60,476 nucleotides of DNA. Origin: Prevotella sp. CAG:1058 (lineage in GTDB: Bacteria; Bacteroidota; Bacteroidia; Bacteroidales; Bacteroidaceae). Positions 39,370-48,598 of the stretch are shown here, piece after piece. The notes under the pieces were generated by a model. It did no database searches. It saw only the letters and a program-made list of their open reading frames with translations, and was not told the DNA's origin. A program made the translations under genes and the position numbers. Positions within the stretch are counted from its first letter, which is position 1. Every line of letters starts with the position of its first letter. The stretch lies in NCBI GenBank assembly GCA_000433175.1, contig HF986603.1, positions 1 to 60,476 of the forward strand, in the 5' to 3' direction.

Positions 39370-39771
39370 TTACACGTTCTCCTTGTCAAAAAGAGTGTCG
39401 ATTTCAGCTATTTCGTCCTCGTCGAACCATTTTGACAATTTGTCTTTGGCTTTGTTCTTGATTTCGTCAGACACATTACCCCATACCTTGTTAAGCACGT
39501 AAATAAGTACAGCCAAATCATCGCCGAGACCTGCAATTGGAATCGCGTCCGGTATGACATCGAGCGGACTTATCAGGTAACCCAAAGCACCTACTATTAT
39601 AGCTTTATCCTTTACGCTTATTTTGTCGCTCTGTAATGTATAATATAACACCAGCGCGGCGTAAATCATTTTTGCGCCCGCACGTTTTGCTATCCGCGAT
39701 ATTTTCTCGATGAAGTCACTGCTTGTGAACTTGTTCGAGTACGACATGAAGTCAGGTAGGTTCATACTCAT
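39370..39771 (-). CDS. YkvA-like (DUF1232) membrane protein
   Basis: A 133-residue protein with the DUF1232 core KAIIVGALGYLISPLDVIPDAIPIAGLGDDLAVLIYVLNKVW, which predicts a short hydrophobic, membrane-associated segment. The C-terminus is acidic (KWFDEDEIAEIDTLFDKE). Function unknown. It is first of a minus-strand run continuing to the cupin and the RluA-type synthase. A promoter with TTTG, 20-nt spacer and TACTTTTG lies upstream at 39807-39838. Confidence 0.85.
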   Translation of the reverse strand: MSMNLPDFMSYSNKFTSSDFIEKISRIAKRAGAKMIYAALVLYYTLQSDKISVKDKAIIVGALGYLISPLDVIPDAIPIAGLGDDLAVLIYVLNKVWGNVSDEIKNKAKDKLSKWFDEDEIAEIDTLFDKENV

Positions 39772-39806
39772 TTGTCTTTACTTCCTATTGGTTATAAAAT
39801 TTGCTA

Positions 39807-39838
39807 CAAAAGTAATAATTATTTTCATCACAACCAAA
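39807..39838 (-). promoter_or_regulatory. Predicted promoter of YkvA-like gene
   Basis: Minus-strand TTTG (39835-39838), 20 nt, TACTTTTG (39807-39814), about 36 nt before the ATG. Canonical Bacteroidetes arrangement within one base. Confidence 0.65.
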
Positions 39839-39934
39839 TTTTTTCATGCTTACAGAAATATTCTATATCCTATGTTTCATTAGTGATGTTTGCATGGACT
39901 ATGGTCATTGCAGCGCCGTTGTTGGTTACTGCTT

Positions 39935-40783
39935 CTAAGATTGATAATGTTCTTTGCAAAACATTTCGCCCAATGCGTATCCTTCGTCGTACAGGGGAAT
40001 AAGTTTGGCCGGATTCCGCTCCATCCTGTCGACGTTAATCCGTCCTGTCGGTCGTATGCAGGTTATGGTGCCCACTAGTTCAAGCTCATCTACCATTTCG
40101 AGCTGGTCATTATACACCTTGTTGCGGCGGCTTAGTGCTGTTCGCAGTCGTGGGTATCGCCTGTAAGCAAGTGGTGGCAGTTTGTTTTTCTTTTCGGACA
40201 AACGGAAACCGCTTGGACGTGTCAATACGACTACGTTGTTCGCGTGTCCGCGTTCCATCGCCCTTCTGACAGGTATGCTGTCAACTATGCCTCCGTCAAG
40301 CATGGGTGTCCCGTCAACGTTTACGGTTTTGCATACGTATGGCAGGCTGCTGCTTGCACGTACGATGTCCAGCAAGCGTCCTATGTCGCTTCGTTCCGAC
40401 AGGTAGCAGGCACAACCTGTCAGACAGTTTGTTGTCACCATCTCAAACTCGGCGGGGTTGCTGAAACATGCGTCGAAATCGAACGGCAGCAGTTTGTGTG
40501 GCAATGTGTCGTATAGTAATTTTTGGTCTAACAGGCTGCCTTGGGTCAACAGGTGGCGTATGCTTATATATTTGTATCTTTCAAGAAAGTCTATGTTTGA
40601 CTTACGGGCGCGTCCCGGCTGGTTGCTCATATACGACAGGCCGTTGCAGGCTCCTGCTGATACAGCTACGATGTAGTTGAATTTAACGCCATGGCGCATG
40701 AAAGCATCGAGTACGCCGCATGTAAAAACTCCGCGCATGCCTCCACCTTCAAGTACTAACCCCGTGTTGTTGTTGATAGTCAT
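39935..40783 (-). CDS. Patatin-like phospholipase (YjjU-like)
   Basis: A 282-residue patatin-family hydrolase. Oxyanion hole GGGMRGVFTCGVLDAFM; the nucleophile serine is in YIVAVSAGACNG near residue 42, where the usual GxSxG reads AxSxG; the catalytic aspartate is in MLDGGIVDSIPVRRA (DGG motif). Members cleave acyl chains from phospholipids in the cytoplasm or at the membrane. The gene is alone and divergent from pepP. Its promoter is probably the minus-strand TAATTTTG at 40806-40813. Confidence 0.9.
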   Translation of the reverse strand: MTINNNTGLVLEGGGMRGVFTCGVLDAFMRHGVKFNYIVAVSAGACNGLSYMSNQPGRARKSNIDFLERYKYISIRHLLTQGSLLDQKLLYDTLPHKLLPFDFDACFSNPAEFEMVTTNCLTGCACYLSERSDIGRLLDIVRASSSLPYVCKTVNVDGTPMLDGGIVDSIPVRRAMERGHANNVVVLTRPSGFRLSEKKNKLPPLAYRRYPRLRTALSRRNKVYNDQLEMVDELELVGTITCIRPTGRINVDRMERNPAKLIPLYDEGYALGEMFCKEHYQS

Positions 40784-40805
40784 TGTACTGAATGATTATA
40801 ATTTG

Positions 40806-40813
40806 CAAAATTA
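40806..40813 (-). promoter_or_regulatory. Predicted -7 element for patatin gene
   Basis: Minus-strand TAATTTTG, 22 nt before the patatin ATG. No TTTG at the usual distance. Confidence 0.5.
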
Positions 40814-40910
40814 AATTTTTCAGCTGAGGATAAATAATGGAAAAGATTAAAAATACTTGTTTTTGCGTTAATCTTTGTATGCTGTGACCGGCTAATTTAG
40901 CAAAAATGTA

Positions 40911-40992
40911 AAAGGTGGCCTTTCGTATTACAAAAGGTGGCCTTTCGTAGTGTGAAATGTGGCTTTTTAGCCCGTAAAAGGTTGTCTTTTGT
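40911..40992. repeat. Four-unit 22-bp-period palindromic array, copy 5
   Basis: Units start at 40911, 40933, 40955 and 40977: AAAGGTGGCCTTTCGT twice in identical form, then AAATGTGGCTTTTTAG and AAAGGTTGTCTTTTGT. The first two units carry the perfect palindromic core AAAGG-n-CCTTT with one central base (AAAGGTGGCCTTT). It is placed between divergent promoters (patatin and pepP) in a 565-bp gap. Apart from the array and the promoters I see nothing in that gap. Confidence 0.85.
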
Positions 40993-41204
40993 AAGTGCTT
41001 GATATTCATGCTGTTCTGCGGGTTGTATAAATAGGCAATTTAAGTTGGAATATGTAACGGCGTTAATGTTGGGAAATGTATCATCGATGATTTTTGCATG
41101 GATTTAGATTAACTGAATGATTTTGTAGACGTTCGGTTTTTATTCCTTAAAAAGTTTCATATTATAGTTTGAATTGAAAAACTCTAAAAAAATAACGTTT
41201 TTAT

Positions 41205-41235
41205 TTTGCGGTTAGCCATACTTGCGTTATCTTTG
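41205..41235 (+). promoter_or_regulatory. Predicted promoter of pepP
   Basis: TTTG (41205-41208), 19 nt, TATCTTTG (41228-41235). A leader of about 105 nt separates it from the pepP ATG. Confidence 0.75.
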
Positions 41236-41348
41236 CAATCTAAAATATTGCAAATCCTGCAAGTATTGCCTTTATGCTGTATGGCTGTAGGGAAATGCTT
41301 GTGGCTGAGTGAGCGGTATTTGGTATATTACATAAAATTGTGAACCTT

Positions 41349-42758
41349 ATGTTTAATAAAGAGATTTATGTAAAGCGCCGTTGCGAACTTAAAAGACTGG
41401 TGAAAAGCGGTGTCATAATATTGTTCGGCAACAATGATTCGCCGGTAAATTACCCGTCAAACTGTTATTATCCATTTCGTCAGGATTCGTCGTTCCTCTA
41501 CTATTTCGGACTTGAACGTGATGGCCTTGTAGGCGTGATTGATATTGACGAAGATACCGAGACATTAGTCGGTGACGATATTGACATTGAAGATATCGTA
41601 TGGTACGGTTCGGTGAACAGTGTGGCAGATATGGCTAAAAGTACAGGCGTAGGCCACACGGCGGCAATGAAACAGTTGCAGGCTATTTGTAATGCAGCAT
41701 TGGCAAGCCACAGACAGATTCATTTTCTACCTCCATACAGGCATGATGCAAAGCTGATGGTGTTTGATCTGTTAGGCATACATCCCAACCAGCAGTGCGA
41801 AGCTGCATCATTGGAACTTATCAAAGCCGTTGTGAAAATGCGCTCGGTGAAAGACCAATTGGAGATTGATGAAATAGAGAATGCGTGCGCCATAGGTTAT
41901 AAGATGCACACCACTGCCATGCGGGCTACGCGTCCTGGCGTAACCGAGAAATATGTTGGTGGGCTTGTTAATGGTGTGGCCAATTCTTATGGAGCTATGG
42001 TCAGCTTTGCAACCATTTTCACACAGCACGGCGAGATAATGCACGGTGTTCCACGTTGGGACGAGCTGAAGGAAGGGCGTCTTGCCCTTTGTGACGCCGG
42101 AGCCGAGAACCGGAATAATTATTGTTCAGACAATACCAGGACGTATCCCGTTAGTGGAAAGTTTACTCAAAGGCAACTTGAGATATACCGTATTGTTGAA
42201 GAGTGTCATGACCGTGTGCTTGATTGGGCTAAACCGGGTGTTAAATACAAGGATGTACACATGTCGGTGTGCCGTCTTATGGCAACGCGCCTGAAAGAGC
42301 TCGGTTTGATGAAAGGCGATGTTGACGAGGCTGTGGCAGCCGGAGCACATGCAATGTTCCTGCCGCACGGACTTGGTCACATGATGGGAATGGACGTGCA
42401 CGACATGGAGGGACTTGGCCAGGTGTATGTGGGATTTGACGATGAGACACGTCCTTCGGATCAGTTCGGTACGAATGCGTTGCGTATGGGACGCAGGCTC
42501 GAACCGGGCTTTGTCGTGACGGACGAGCCTGGTATATATTTCATTCCTGCGCTTATAGACAGTTGGAGGTCTCAAGGCTTGCATAAGGATTTCATTAATT
42601 ACGACTTGCTTGAGACATACAAGGATTTCGGCGGAATACGTATAGAGGACGATTTGCTGATAACCGAGGACGGATGCCGCTTCCTTGGACAGGAGCGTAT
42701 ACCTTATCATCCACAAGACGTTGAAGCTTTTATGGCGGATAATCAATCAAACAATTAA
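41349..42758 (+). CDS. pepP: Aminopeptidase P (Xaa-Pro aminopeptidase)
   Basis: Removes the N-terminal residue from peptides with proline second. From ATG 41349 it has 469 residues; GTG 41340 would add three. An N-terminal creatinase-like domain precedes the M24 catalytic domain. Metal ligands are visible in LALCDAGAENRNNYCSDNTRTYPV (two Asp), LPHGLGHMMGMDVHD (His), TDEPGIYF (Glu) and GIRIEDDLLIT (Glu). The C1 peptidase gene starts 18 nt after its stop, so the two form an operon for peptide breakdown. Confidence 0.94.
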   Translation: MFNKEIYVKRRCELKRLVKSGVIILFGNNDSPVNYPSNCYYPFRQDSSFLYYFGLERDGLVGVIDIDEDTETLVGDDIDIEDIVWYGSVNSVADMAKSTGVGHTAAMKQLQAICNAALASHRQIHFLPPYRHDAKLMVFDLLGIHPNQQCEAASLELIKAVVKMRSVKDQLEIDEIENACAIGYKMHTTAMRATRPGVTEKYVGGLVNGVANSYGAMVSFATIFTQHGEIMHGVPRWDELKEGRLALCDAGAENRNNYCSDNTRTYPVSGKFTQRQLEIYRIVEECHDRVLDWAKPGVKYKDVHMSVCRLMATRLKELGLMKGDVDEAVAAGAHAMFLPHGLGHMMGMDVHDMEGLGQVYVGFDDETRPSDQFGTNALRMGRRLEPGFVVTDEPGIYFIPALIDSWRSQGLHKDFINYDLLETYKDFGGIRIEDDLLITEDGCRFLGQERIPYHPQDVEAFMADNQSNN

Positions 42759-42776
42759 AAAATAAAAAACAGGGAA

Positions 42777-43979
42777 ATGAAGAAACTATTAGTGATGTGC
42801 CTGCTCGCCGGTATGGCGGCTGGTGCCAATGCTCAGGACAAGAGCGCATCAACAGACAAGAACGTGCCGGTGTTCACGACCGTTAAGGCGAACCCAATCA
42901 CGAGTATCAAGGACCAGAACCGCAGCGGAACCTGCTGGGCGTATTCAACGCTGAGCTTCTTGGAGAGTGAGATACTCAAGAAAACGGGCAAGACTTATGA
43001 CTTGTGCGAGATGTTCATTGCCAACAAGGATTACATGGACCGCGCCATACTTACTGTAAGAATGCACGGTGACAGCCAGTTCTCACAGGGTGGTAGCTTT
43101 TCTGACGTGTTGACAATAATGAGGGAAGACGGTATCTGCCCGGAGAGCGCAATGCCGGCACCTGGCACGCTTACGGGCGATTCACTTGCTAATTTTGACG
43201 AGTTCTTCGGAGTAATGGAACCTTATGTAGCAGCAGTGTCGAAGAGTAAGGCAAAGAAGATTTCCCAGCAGTGGCGCAAGGGCTTGCAAGGTATAATCGA
43301 CGCATATCTTGGCGAATGTCCTGAGAAGTTTGTTTACGAAGGTAAGGAGTATACTCCGAAAACGTTTGCTGAAAGCCTCGGAATTAATCTTGACGACTAT
43401 GTGTCAATAACAAGTTTCACTCATCATCCGTTCTATACCCAGTTTGCCATCGAGGTGCAAGACAACTGGCGCTGGAAGCCTTCTTACAATGTGCCTATGG
43501 ACGAAATGATGCGCATAATTGACAATGCGATAAATGAAGGTTATACTATTGCTTGGGGAGGTGACGTTACAGAAGACGGCTTCACACGTAAAGGCCTTGG
43601 TATGGCTTATGACGTGAAGAAGGCACGCAGCATGGCTGGTACCGATGCAGACCGCTGGTTCAAGCTTTCAGCTACCGAGAAGAGAAGCAAGCTTGATTCT
43701 CTTGGCGTTGACGCACCAGAGATTGTTCCTACACAGGAAATGCGCCAGGAAGCTTATGACAATTGGGAGACAACGGACGACCACGGAATGCACCTGTACG
43801 GAATTGCCAAGGATAAGAATGGCAACATCTTCTATATGGTAAAGAACTCTTGGGGTGAGTACGGTGACTATAAAGGCACTTGGTATATGAGTAAGAATTT
43901 TGTTGCATACAAGACCATGAACTTTATGGTAAACAAGAATGCCATTCCCAAGGATATCAGGAAAAAACTTGGCATCTAA
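42777..43979 (+). CDS. Exported C1 cysteine aminopeptidase (bleomycin hydrolase-like)
   Basis: A 400-residue papain-fold peptidase of the PepC/bleomycin hydrolase type. Unlike cytoplasmic PepC it begins with a signal peptide (MKKLLVMCLLAGMAAGANAQ). The triad is C53 in NRSGTCWAYS, H339 in DDHGMHLYG and N357 in VKNSWGEYGDY. It lies 18 nt after pepP. Together they could complete peptide hydrolysis, though the other enzyme has no signal peptide. A 17-bp hairpin terminator follows. Confidence 0.92.
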   Translation: MKKLLVMCLLAGMAAGANAQDKSASTDKNVPVFTTVKANPITSIKDQNRSGTCWAYSTLSFLESEILKKTGKTYDLCEMFIANKDYMDRAILTVRMHGDSQFSQGGSFSDVLTIMREDGICPESAMPAPGTLTGDSLANFDEFFGVMEPYVAAVSKSKAKKISQQWRKGLQGIIDAYLGECPEKFVYEGKEYTPKTFAESLGINLDDYVSITSFTHHPFYTQFAIEVQDNWRWKPSYNVPMDEMMRIIDNAINEGYTIAWGGDVTEDGFTRKGLGMAYDVKKARSMAGTDADRWFKLSATEKRSKLDSLGVDAPEIVPTQEMRQEAYDNWETTDDHGMHLYGIAKDKNGNIFYMVKNSWGEYGDYKGTWYMSKNFVAYKTMNFMVNKNAIPKDIRKKLGI

Positions 43980-44000
43980 TTGTCTTGTAAGTTTATAGGC

Positions 44001-44067
44001 GTTAAAGCCAAACATCTTTGTGGCCGCAAGTTTTCTTGTTGCGTGTTACGAGATGTTTGGCTTTAAC
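44001..44067 (+). terminator. Terminator after C1 peptidase
   Basis: Perfect 17-bp arms GTTAAAGCCAAACATCT and AGATGTTTGGCTTTAAC (44001-44017, 44051-44067) followed by a T run (ctttttt). The 33-nt loop can itself fold partly. Confidence 0.8.
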
Positions 44068-44224
44068 TTTTTTCTAATTACTGGTATATTATGTTTTTTT
44101 CAACTTGAAACGGCTGTTTTCTTGTTTTTTATTTGTAATTTTACACGCACTTTATTTCGACACATACGTACAAGGTATTGTTGAGGGGTAAAGACATTGA
44201 CGAAGAAAAATAAAAAACGACATA

Positions 44225-45952
44225 ATGCATTTCAAATGGAATTACGAAAAACCGACATTAGAACAAACACGGACGGCTGAAGAACTCGGCTTGAAGTTGG
44301 GTATAAGCCCGATTCTTGCCGGCATATTGATTAAACGTGGAGTCACGACAGAGTCTGCTGCTAAGCGTTTCTTCCGACCTCAATTGAACGACCTGATTAA
44401 CCCGTTCCTGATGAAAGACATGGATGTGGCTGTTGACAGGTTGAACGATGCAATGGGGCGGAAAGAACGTATTATGGTTTACGGCGACTATGATGTTGAC
44501 GGATGTACGGCTGTTGCATTGGTGTACAAGTTCCTGTTGCAGTTTTATTCAAACATAGATTATTACATTCCCGACCGTTATGACGAAGGTTATGGAGTAA
44601 GTTACAAGGGAATTGATTACGCCAAGGAAACAGGCGTTAAACTTATTATTATCCTTGATTGCGGAATTAAGGCAATGAAGGAGATTGCATATGCTAAGAG
44701 CTTGGGGATAGACTTCATCATCTGTGACCATCATGTGCCGGACGAGGAGATGCCACAGGCGGTAGCTATCCTTAACCCTAAACGTGAAGATGATACTTAT
44801 CCGTTCAAGCATCTGTGCGGTTGTGGTGTCGGCTTTAAATTCATGCAGGCTTTTGCTAAGAATAACGGCATACCGTTTTCGCGTCTGATACCATTGCTCG
44901 ACTTGTGTGCCGTTAGTATTGCGGCCGATATAGTCCCTGTAGTTGATGAGAACCGTATATTGGCTTACCATGGTCTGAAACAACTCAATCAGAATCCGAG
45001 TATCGGGCTTAAAGCCATAATTGATATTTGCGGATTGAGTGGGCGTACGTTGTCGATGAGCGACATTGTATTTAAGATAGGTCCACGTATCAATGCGTCC
45101 GGAAGGATGGAGAATGGGCGTGAAAGTGTAGACCTTTTGGTTGAAAGGGAACTGTCGAATGCTTTGAACGAGGCAAAGCATATTAATGAGTACAACGAGC
45201 AGCGGAAGGACATCGACAAACAGATGACCGAAGAAGCTAATCAGATTATTTCCAAGATTGAAAGTCAGAAGCGACATTCCAGCATAGTGTTGTATGACGA
45301 TAAATGGAAAAAAGGCGTAATCGGTATTGTTGCTTCAAGACTCACTGAAATTTACATCCGTCCGACTATTGTACTTACGCGGGATAAAGATTTTGCAACA
45401 GGCTCGGCGCGTAGTGTTACTGGTTTTGATGTCTATTCGGCAATTAAAAGCTGTCGCGACCTTCTTATCAATTTTGGTGGACATACTTATGCGGCAGGTT
45501 TGACTTTGAGGTGGAAGGACGTGCCGGAATTCCGTAGGCGATTCCAGAAATATGTTGATGAGCATATCCAGCCTGAGCAGACAGAGGCGATATTGAATAT
45601 CGATGCCATGATTGATTTTAAGGATATTACAAGGAAATTGCATGCTGACTTGAGAAAGTTCGGTCCGTTCGGACCGATGAATCCTAAACCGTTGTTCTGT
45701 ACAACAGACGTTTATGATTTTGGTACAAGTAAAGTTGTAGGCAGGGAGCAGGAGCATATAAAACTTGAACTTGTTGATTCAAAATCAAATAATGTTATGA
45801 ATGGTATTGCTTTCGGCCAGAGTGGTTCGGCAAGGTATATCAAGTCTAAACGGAGTTTTGATATTGCTTACACGATAGAGGATAATGTATTCAAGCACAA
45901 TGGCGTACAGTTGCAGATTGAAGACATACGACCGTCTGAAGAATATGTTTAG
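44225..45952 (+). CDS. recJ: Single-stranded-DNA exonuclease RecJ
   Basis: 5'-3' exonuclease used in recombination and mismatch repair. The 575-residue protein has DHH-family motifs GDYDVDG (D88, D90, D92) and CDHHVPD (168-170), RINASGRMENG and the DHHA1 GGHTYAAGLTL block, followed by an OB-fold C-terminal domain. It is followed after 85 nt by recQ on the same strand. A terminator separates it from the peptidase upstream. Confidence 0.95.
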   Translation: MHFKWNYEKPTLEQTRTAEELGLKLGISPILAGILIKRGVTTESAAKRFFRPQLNDLINPFLMKDMDVAVDRLNDAMGRKERIMVYGDYDVDGCTAVALVYKFLLQFYSNIDYYIPDRYDEGYGVSYKGIDYAKETGVKLIIILDCGIKAMKEIAYAKSLGIDFIICDHHVPDEEMPQAVAILNPKREDDTYPFKHLCGCGVGFKFMQAFAKNNGIPFSRLIPLLDLCAVSIAADIVPVVDENRILAYHGLKQLNQNPSIGLKAIIDICGLSGRTLSMSDIVFKIGPRINASGRMENGRESVDLLVERELSNALNEAKHINEYNEQRKDIDKQMTEEANQIISKIESQKRHSSIVLYDDKWKKGVIGIVASRLTEIYIRPTIVLTRDKDFATGSARSVTGFDVYSAIKSCRDLLINFGGHTYAAGLTLRWKDVPEFRRRFQKYVDEHIQPEQTEAILNIDAMIDFKDITRKLHADLRKFGPFGPMNPKPLFCTTDVYDFGTSKVVGREQEHIKLELVDSKSNNVMNGIAFGQSGSARYIKSKRSFDIAYTIEDNVFKHNGVQLQIEDIRPSEEYV

Positions 45953-46037
45953 GTAGGGTTGGAAACTGCGAGATGTTGTATTTGACAGGTATTGTTTGCT
46001 AGTGTAATATTGTATTTCGGTAAGGCGCTTTCAGTTT

Positions 46038-47933
46038 ATGGATAAATGTCTTGAGATTCTGCGTGAATATTGGGGATACGGCGATTTCCGAGGAATACAA
46101 CGTGAAATCATAGACAGTATCAGTTCAGGACGTGATACCCTTGGCCTAATGCCGACAGGAGGAGGAAAGTCCATAACATTTCAAGTTCCAGCACTGATGA
46201 TGCCAGGAGTGTGTGTTGTGATAACGCCGCTCATTGCCTTGATGAAAGACCAAGTCGACAATCTTAAGACACGTGGAATCAGGGCAGCTGCAATTTATTC
46301 AGGAATGATGCATGCAGACATCGTTTCCACGCTTGAAAACGCAATATTTGGAGGTGTTAAGATTCTTTACGTGTCTCCCGAAAGGCTTTCGTCGGAACTG
46401 TTTAAGAAAAAACTCAGCCACATGAAGGTTAGTTTTATAACGGTTGACGAGGCTCATTGTATCAGTCAGTGGGGATATGATTTCCGTCCTTCTTATCTTA
46501 AGATATCGGAAATCAGAAAAATCCATACCGGTGTGCCTGTGCTTGCTTTGACGGCTACGGCAACTCCAAGGGTTGTTGACGATATTCAGGACCGGCTAGG
46601 GTTTAAGGAGAAGAACGTGTTCCGCATGAGCTTTGAACGTAAGAATCTTGCATATATTGTGACAAGGACAAGCGATAAGGAACGTGAAGCTCTGCGTCTT
46701 ATTAAAGGAATTAATGGAGCTGCAATTGTTTATGTAAGAAGCAGGCAGCGTACTAAGGACCTGTCCCAATTGTTTCAAAAAGCAGGTGTGAGTGCTACAT
46801 TCTATAATGCCGGACTTGAAAACTCGGTGAGGGAGGCTAGGCAGAAAGAATGGCAAGACGGAAAGGTAAAAGTAATGGTTGCCACAAACGCTTTTGGCAT
46901 GGGTATTGATAAGGCTGATGTCCGTTTGGTCGTTCATATCGATTGCCCTGATTCCATTGAGGCTTATTTTCAGGAAGCAGGTAGGGCCGGACGTGACGGG
47001 AAACCGGCTCAAGCCGTTTTGTTGTATGATGGTAATGATAGAGTTAAACTGCAGCGTAGAATAAGTGACACTTTCCCTGAAAAGGACGATATACGAAAAG
47101 TTTATGAGCATCTTGCTTATTTCTATCAAATAGGAATGGGGAGTGGGGCAGGATGTAGTTTTGAATTTAATATAGATAAGTTTTGCTTTTATTTCCATCA
47201 TTTCCCAATTCCTGTAAATTCAGCTTTGAATATACTTTCGCGGGCTGGTTATATTAATTATGATTGTGAACGCGAGAATATGGCTCAGCTGACAATGCTA
47301 CTGCATAGGGAAGACTTATACAGGTTGGACAGTTTGGACGAACGGGAAAATTCTGTCGTGACGGCGCTATTGCGTAATTATGGAGGGTTGTTTACTGATT
47401 TTTGTTATATCGATGAAAGTCTTATAGCCATGCAAACTGGATTTGGGCGTGAAGAAGTTTATGGGATACTGAAAGATTTAAGTCGGAGACAGATATTGCG
47501 TTTCATCCCACGTAAAAAAATTCCACATATAAGGTATGCGCAGAGTCGGGTGGAAGCAGGTTTACTTGTTTTTAGTAATGAAGTTTATGATGACCGTAAA
47601 AAAGAGTATGCTGAACGTATAAAATCGATTATTAATTATGCAGAGAACGATGATATTTGTCGAAGCCGGCAATTGTTGAGGTATTTTGGAGAAAAAAAGT
47701 CAACAGACTGTGGTATGTGCGATGTTTGCATTAATCATAATAGTCGACATCTCTCTCATGAAGAAATAGGGGAAATAAAACACACTATTATGCAGTTATT
47801 GGAGGATGGTCAACTGCACAGTATTTCTGAATTGCTAACAATAAATGCAGATAAAAATGTTCTTAAAGAAGTTGTAGAATATATGGTTAGTGAGGAGGAA
47901 GTTTTCATTCGTGACGGCATGATAAGCAAGTAG
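46038..47933 (+). CDS. recQ: ATP-dependent DNA helicase RecQ
   Basis: Superfamily 2 3'-5' helicase for recombination and replication-fork repair. The 631-residue protein has the Walker A MPTGGGKSITFQ (38-49), DEAH box VDEAHCISQWGYDF (137-140), ATNAFGMGIDKADVR and QEAGRAGRDG. The zinc-binding domain has four cysteines in CRSRQLLRYFG...TDCGMCDVC. I do not see a clear HRDC domain after the RQC region. It is downstream of recJ, its usual partner in the RecF pathway. Confidence 0.95.
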   Translation: MDKCLEILREYWGYGDFRGIQREIIDSISSGRDTLGLMPTGGGKSITFQVPALMMPGVCVVITPLIALMKDQVDNLKTRGIRAAAIYSGMMHADIVSTLENAIFGGVKILYVSPERLSSELFKKKLSHMKVSFITVDEAHCISQWGYDFRPSYLKISEIRKIHTGVPVLALTATATPRVVDDIQDRLGFKEKNVFRMSFERKNLAYIVTRTSDKEREALRLIKGINGAAIVYVRSRQRTKDLSQLFQKAGVSATFYNAGLENSVREARQKEWQDGKVKVMVATNAFGMGIDKADVRLVVHIDCPDSIEAYFQEAGRAGRDGKPAQAVLLYDGNDRVKLQRRISDTFPEKDDIRKVYEHLAYFYQIGMGSGAGCSFEFNIDKFCFYFHHFPIPVNSALNILSRAGYINYDCERENMAQLTMLLHREDLYRLDSLDERENSVVTALLRNYGGLFTDFCYIDESLIAMQTGFGREEVYGILKDLSRRQILRFIPRKKIPHIRYAQSRVEAGLLVFSNEVYDDRKKEYAERIKSIINYAENDDICRSRQLLRYFGEKKSTDCGMCDVCINHNSRHLSHEEIGEIKHTIMQLLEDGQLHSISELLTINADKNVLKEVVEYMVSEEEVFIRDGMISK

Positions 47934-47940
47934 GATTTTT

Positions 47941-47992
47941 TATACGAATAAAGTCTGTCTTATACTATTTTAAGACAGACTTTATTCGTATA
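47941..47992. terminator. Bidirectional terminator
   Basis: Perfect arms of 22 bp beginning TATACGAATAAAGTCTGTCT (47941-47962 with 47971-47992) with an 8-nt loop between the convergent recQ and DUF805 genes. AT-rich flanks on both sides suit both directions. Confidence 0.85.
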
Positions 47993-48033
47993 GTTAAGCA
48001 TGAAGTTTTTTCTATTACTTGGAAATAATTTGT

Positions 48034-48552
48034 TTATAATTCGTCATCTGATACATATTTGGGAGAATTTCCATATTTATTGGGTTCCGGTTTGCTGTCA
48101 AGTATGCAAAATACGAAAATTGTAATATTCATAATGCCAGATATTAATACGGAAATAGAAAATACTGGTCCGCTTAATGCCGCAATGGCATCTTCAATAT
48201 TGGGGTTGACAGCAGACATTATTTCATAATATCCGCTGTTTATAATGTAAAATTGTGTAAATATGCTTACCAATATGGCAATAGTTACCCACCAACTGCT
48301 ATGCCCACGGTCATGAAGGCGACGGACGGTAACAGACCATAAGCTAAGTAACAGGATTGTGCTGATTATGGCCATTGCGACTGGGGAACTGGAAAGCAAT
48401 AAGCTGCAAATCATGCATACAAGCATGTATGCAAGAAAATACCACCAAAGTTCAGAACGACGCGAACGGCCGTTAAAGTTCAACATGTTTTTTAATACGG
48501 AATTCACTGATTCTGCAAATCCCATAGAAGGCAATTTCTTGTAGTTGTTCAT
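48034..48552 (-). CDS. DUF805 membrane protein
   Basis: A 172-residue inner-membrane protein with about four helices. The family signature is FNGRSRRSELWWYFLAYML and, later, LWSVTVRRLHDRGHSSWWV. DUF805 proteins are common and uncharacterised. It is 46 nt after trmD and probably the last gene of a hisC-trmD-DUF805 transcript. Confidence 0.85.
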   Translation of the reverse strand: MNNYKKLPSMGFAESVNSVLKNMLNFNGRSRRSELWWYFLAYMLVCMICSLLLSSSPVAMAIISTILLLSLWSVTVRRLHDRGHSSWWVTIAILVSIFTQFYIINSGYYEIMSAVNPNIEDAIAALSGPVFSISVLISGIMNITIFVFCILDSKPEPNKYGNSPKYVSDDEL

Positions 48553-48598
48553 GGTTTATTGATTTTATTGTTTTTTTAATGGTCTTATCCGTCGTATT

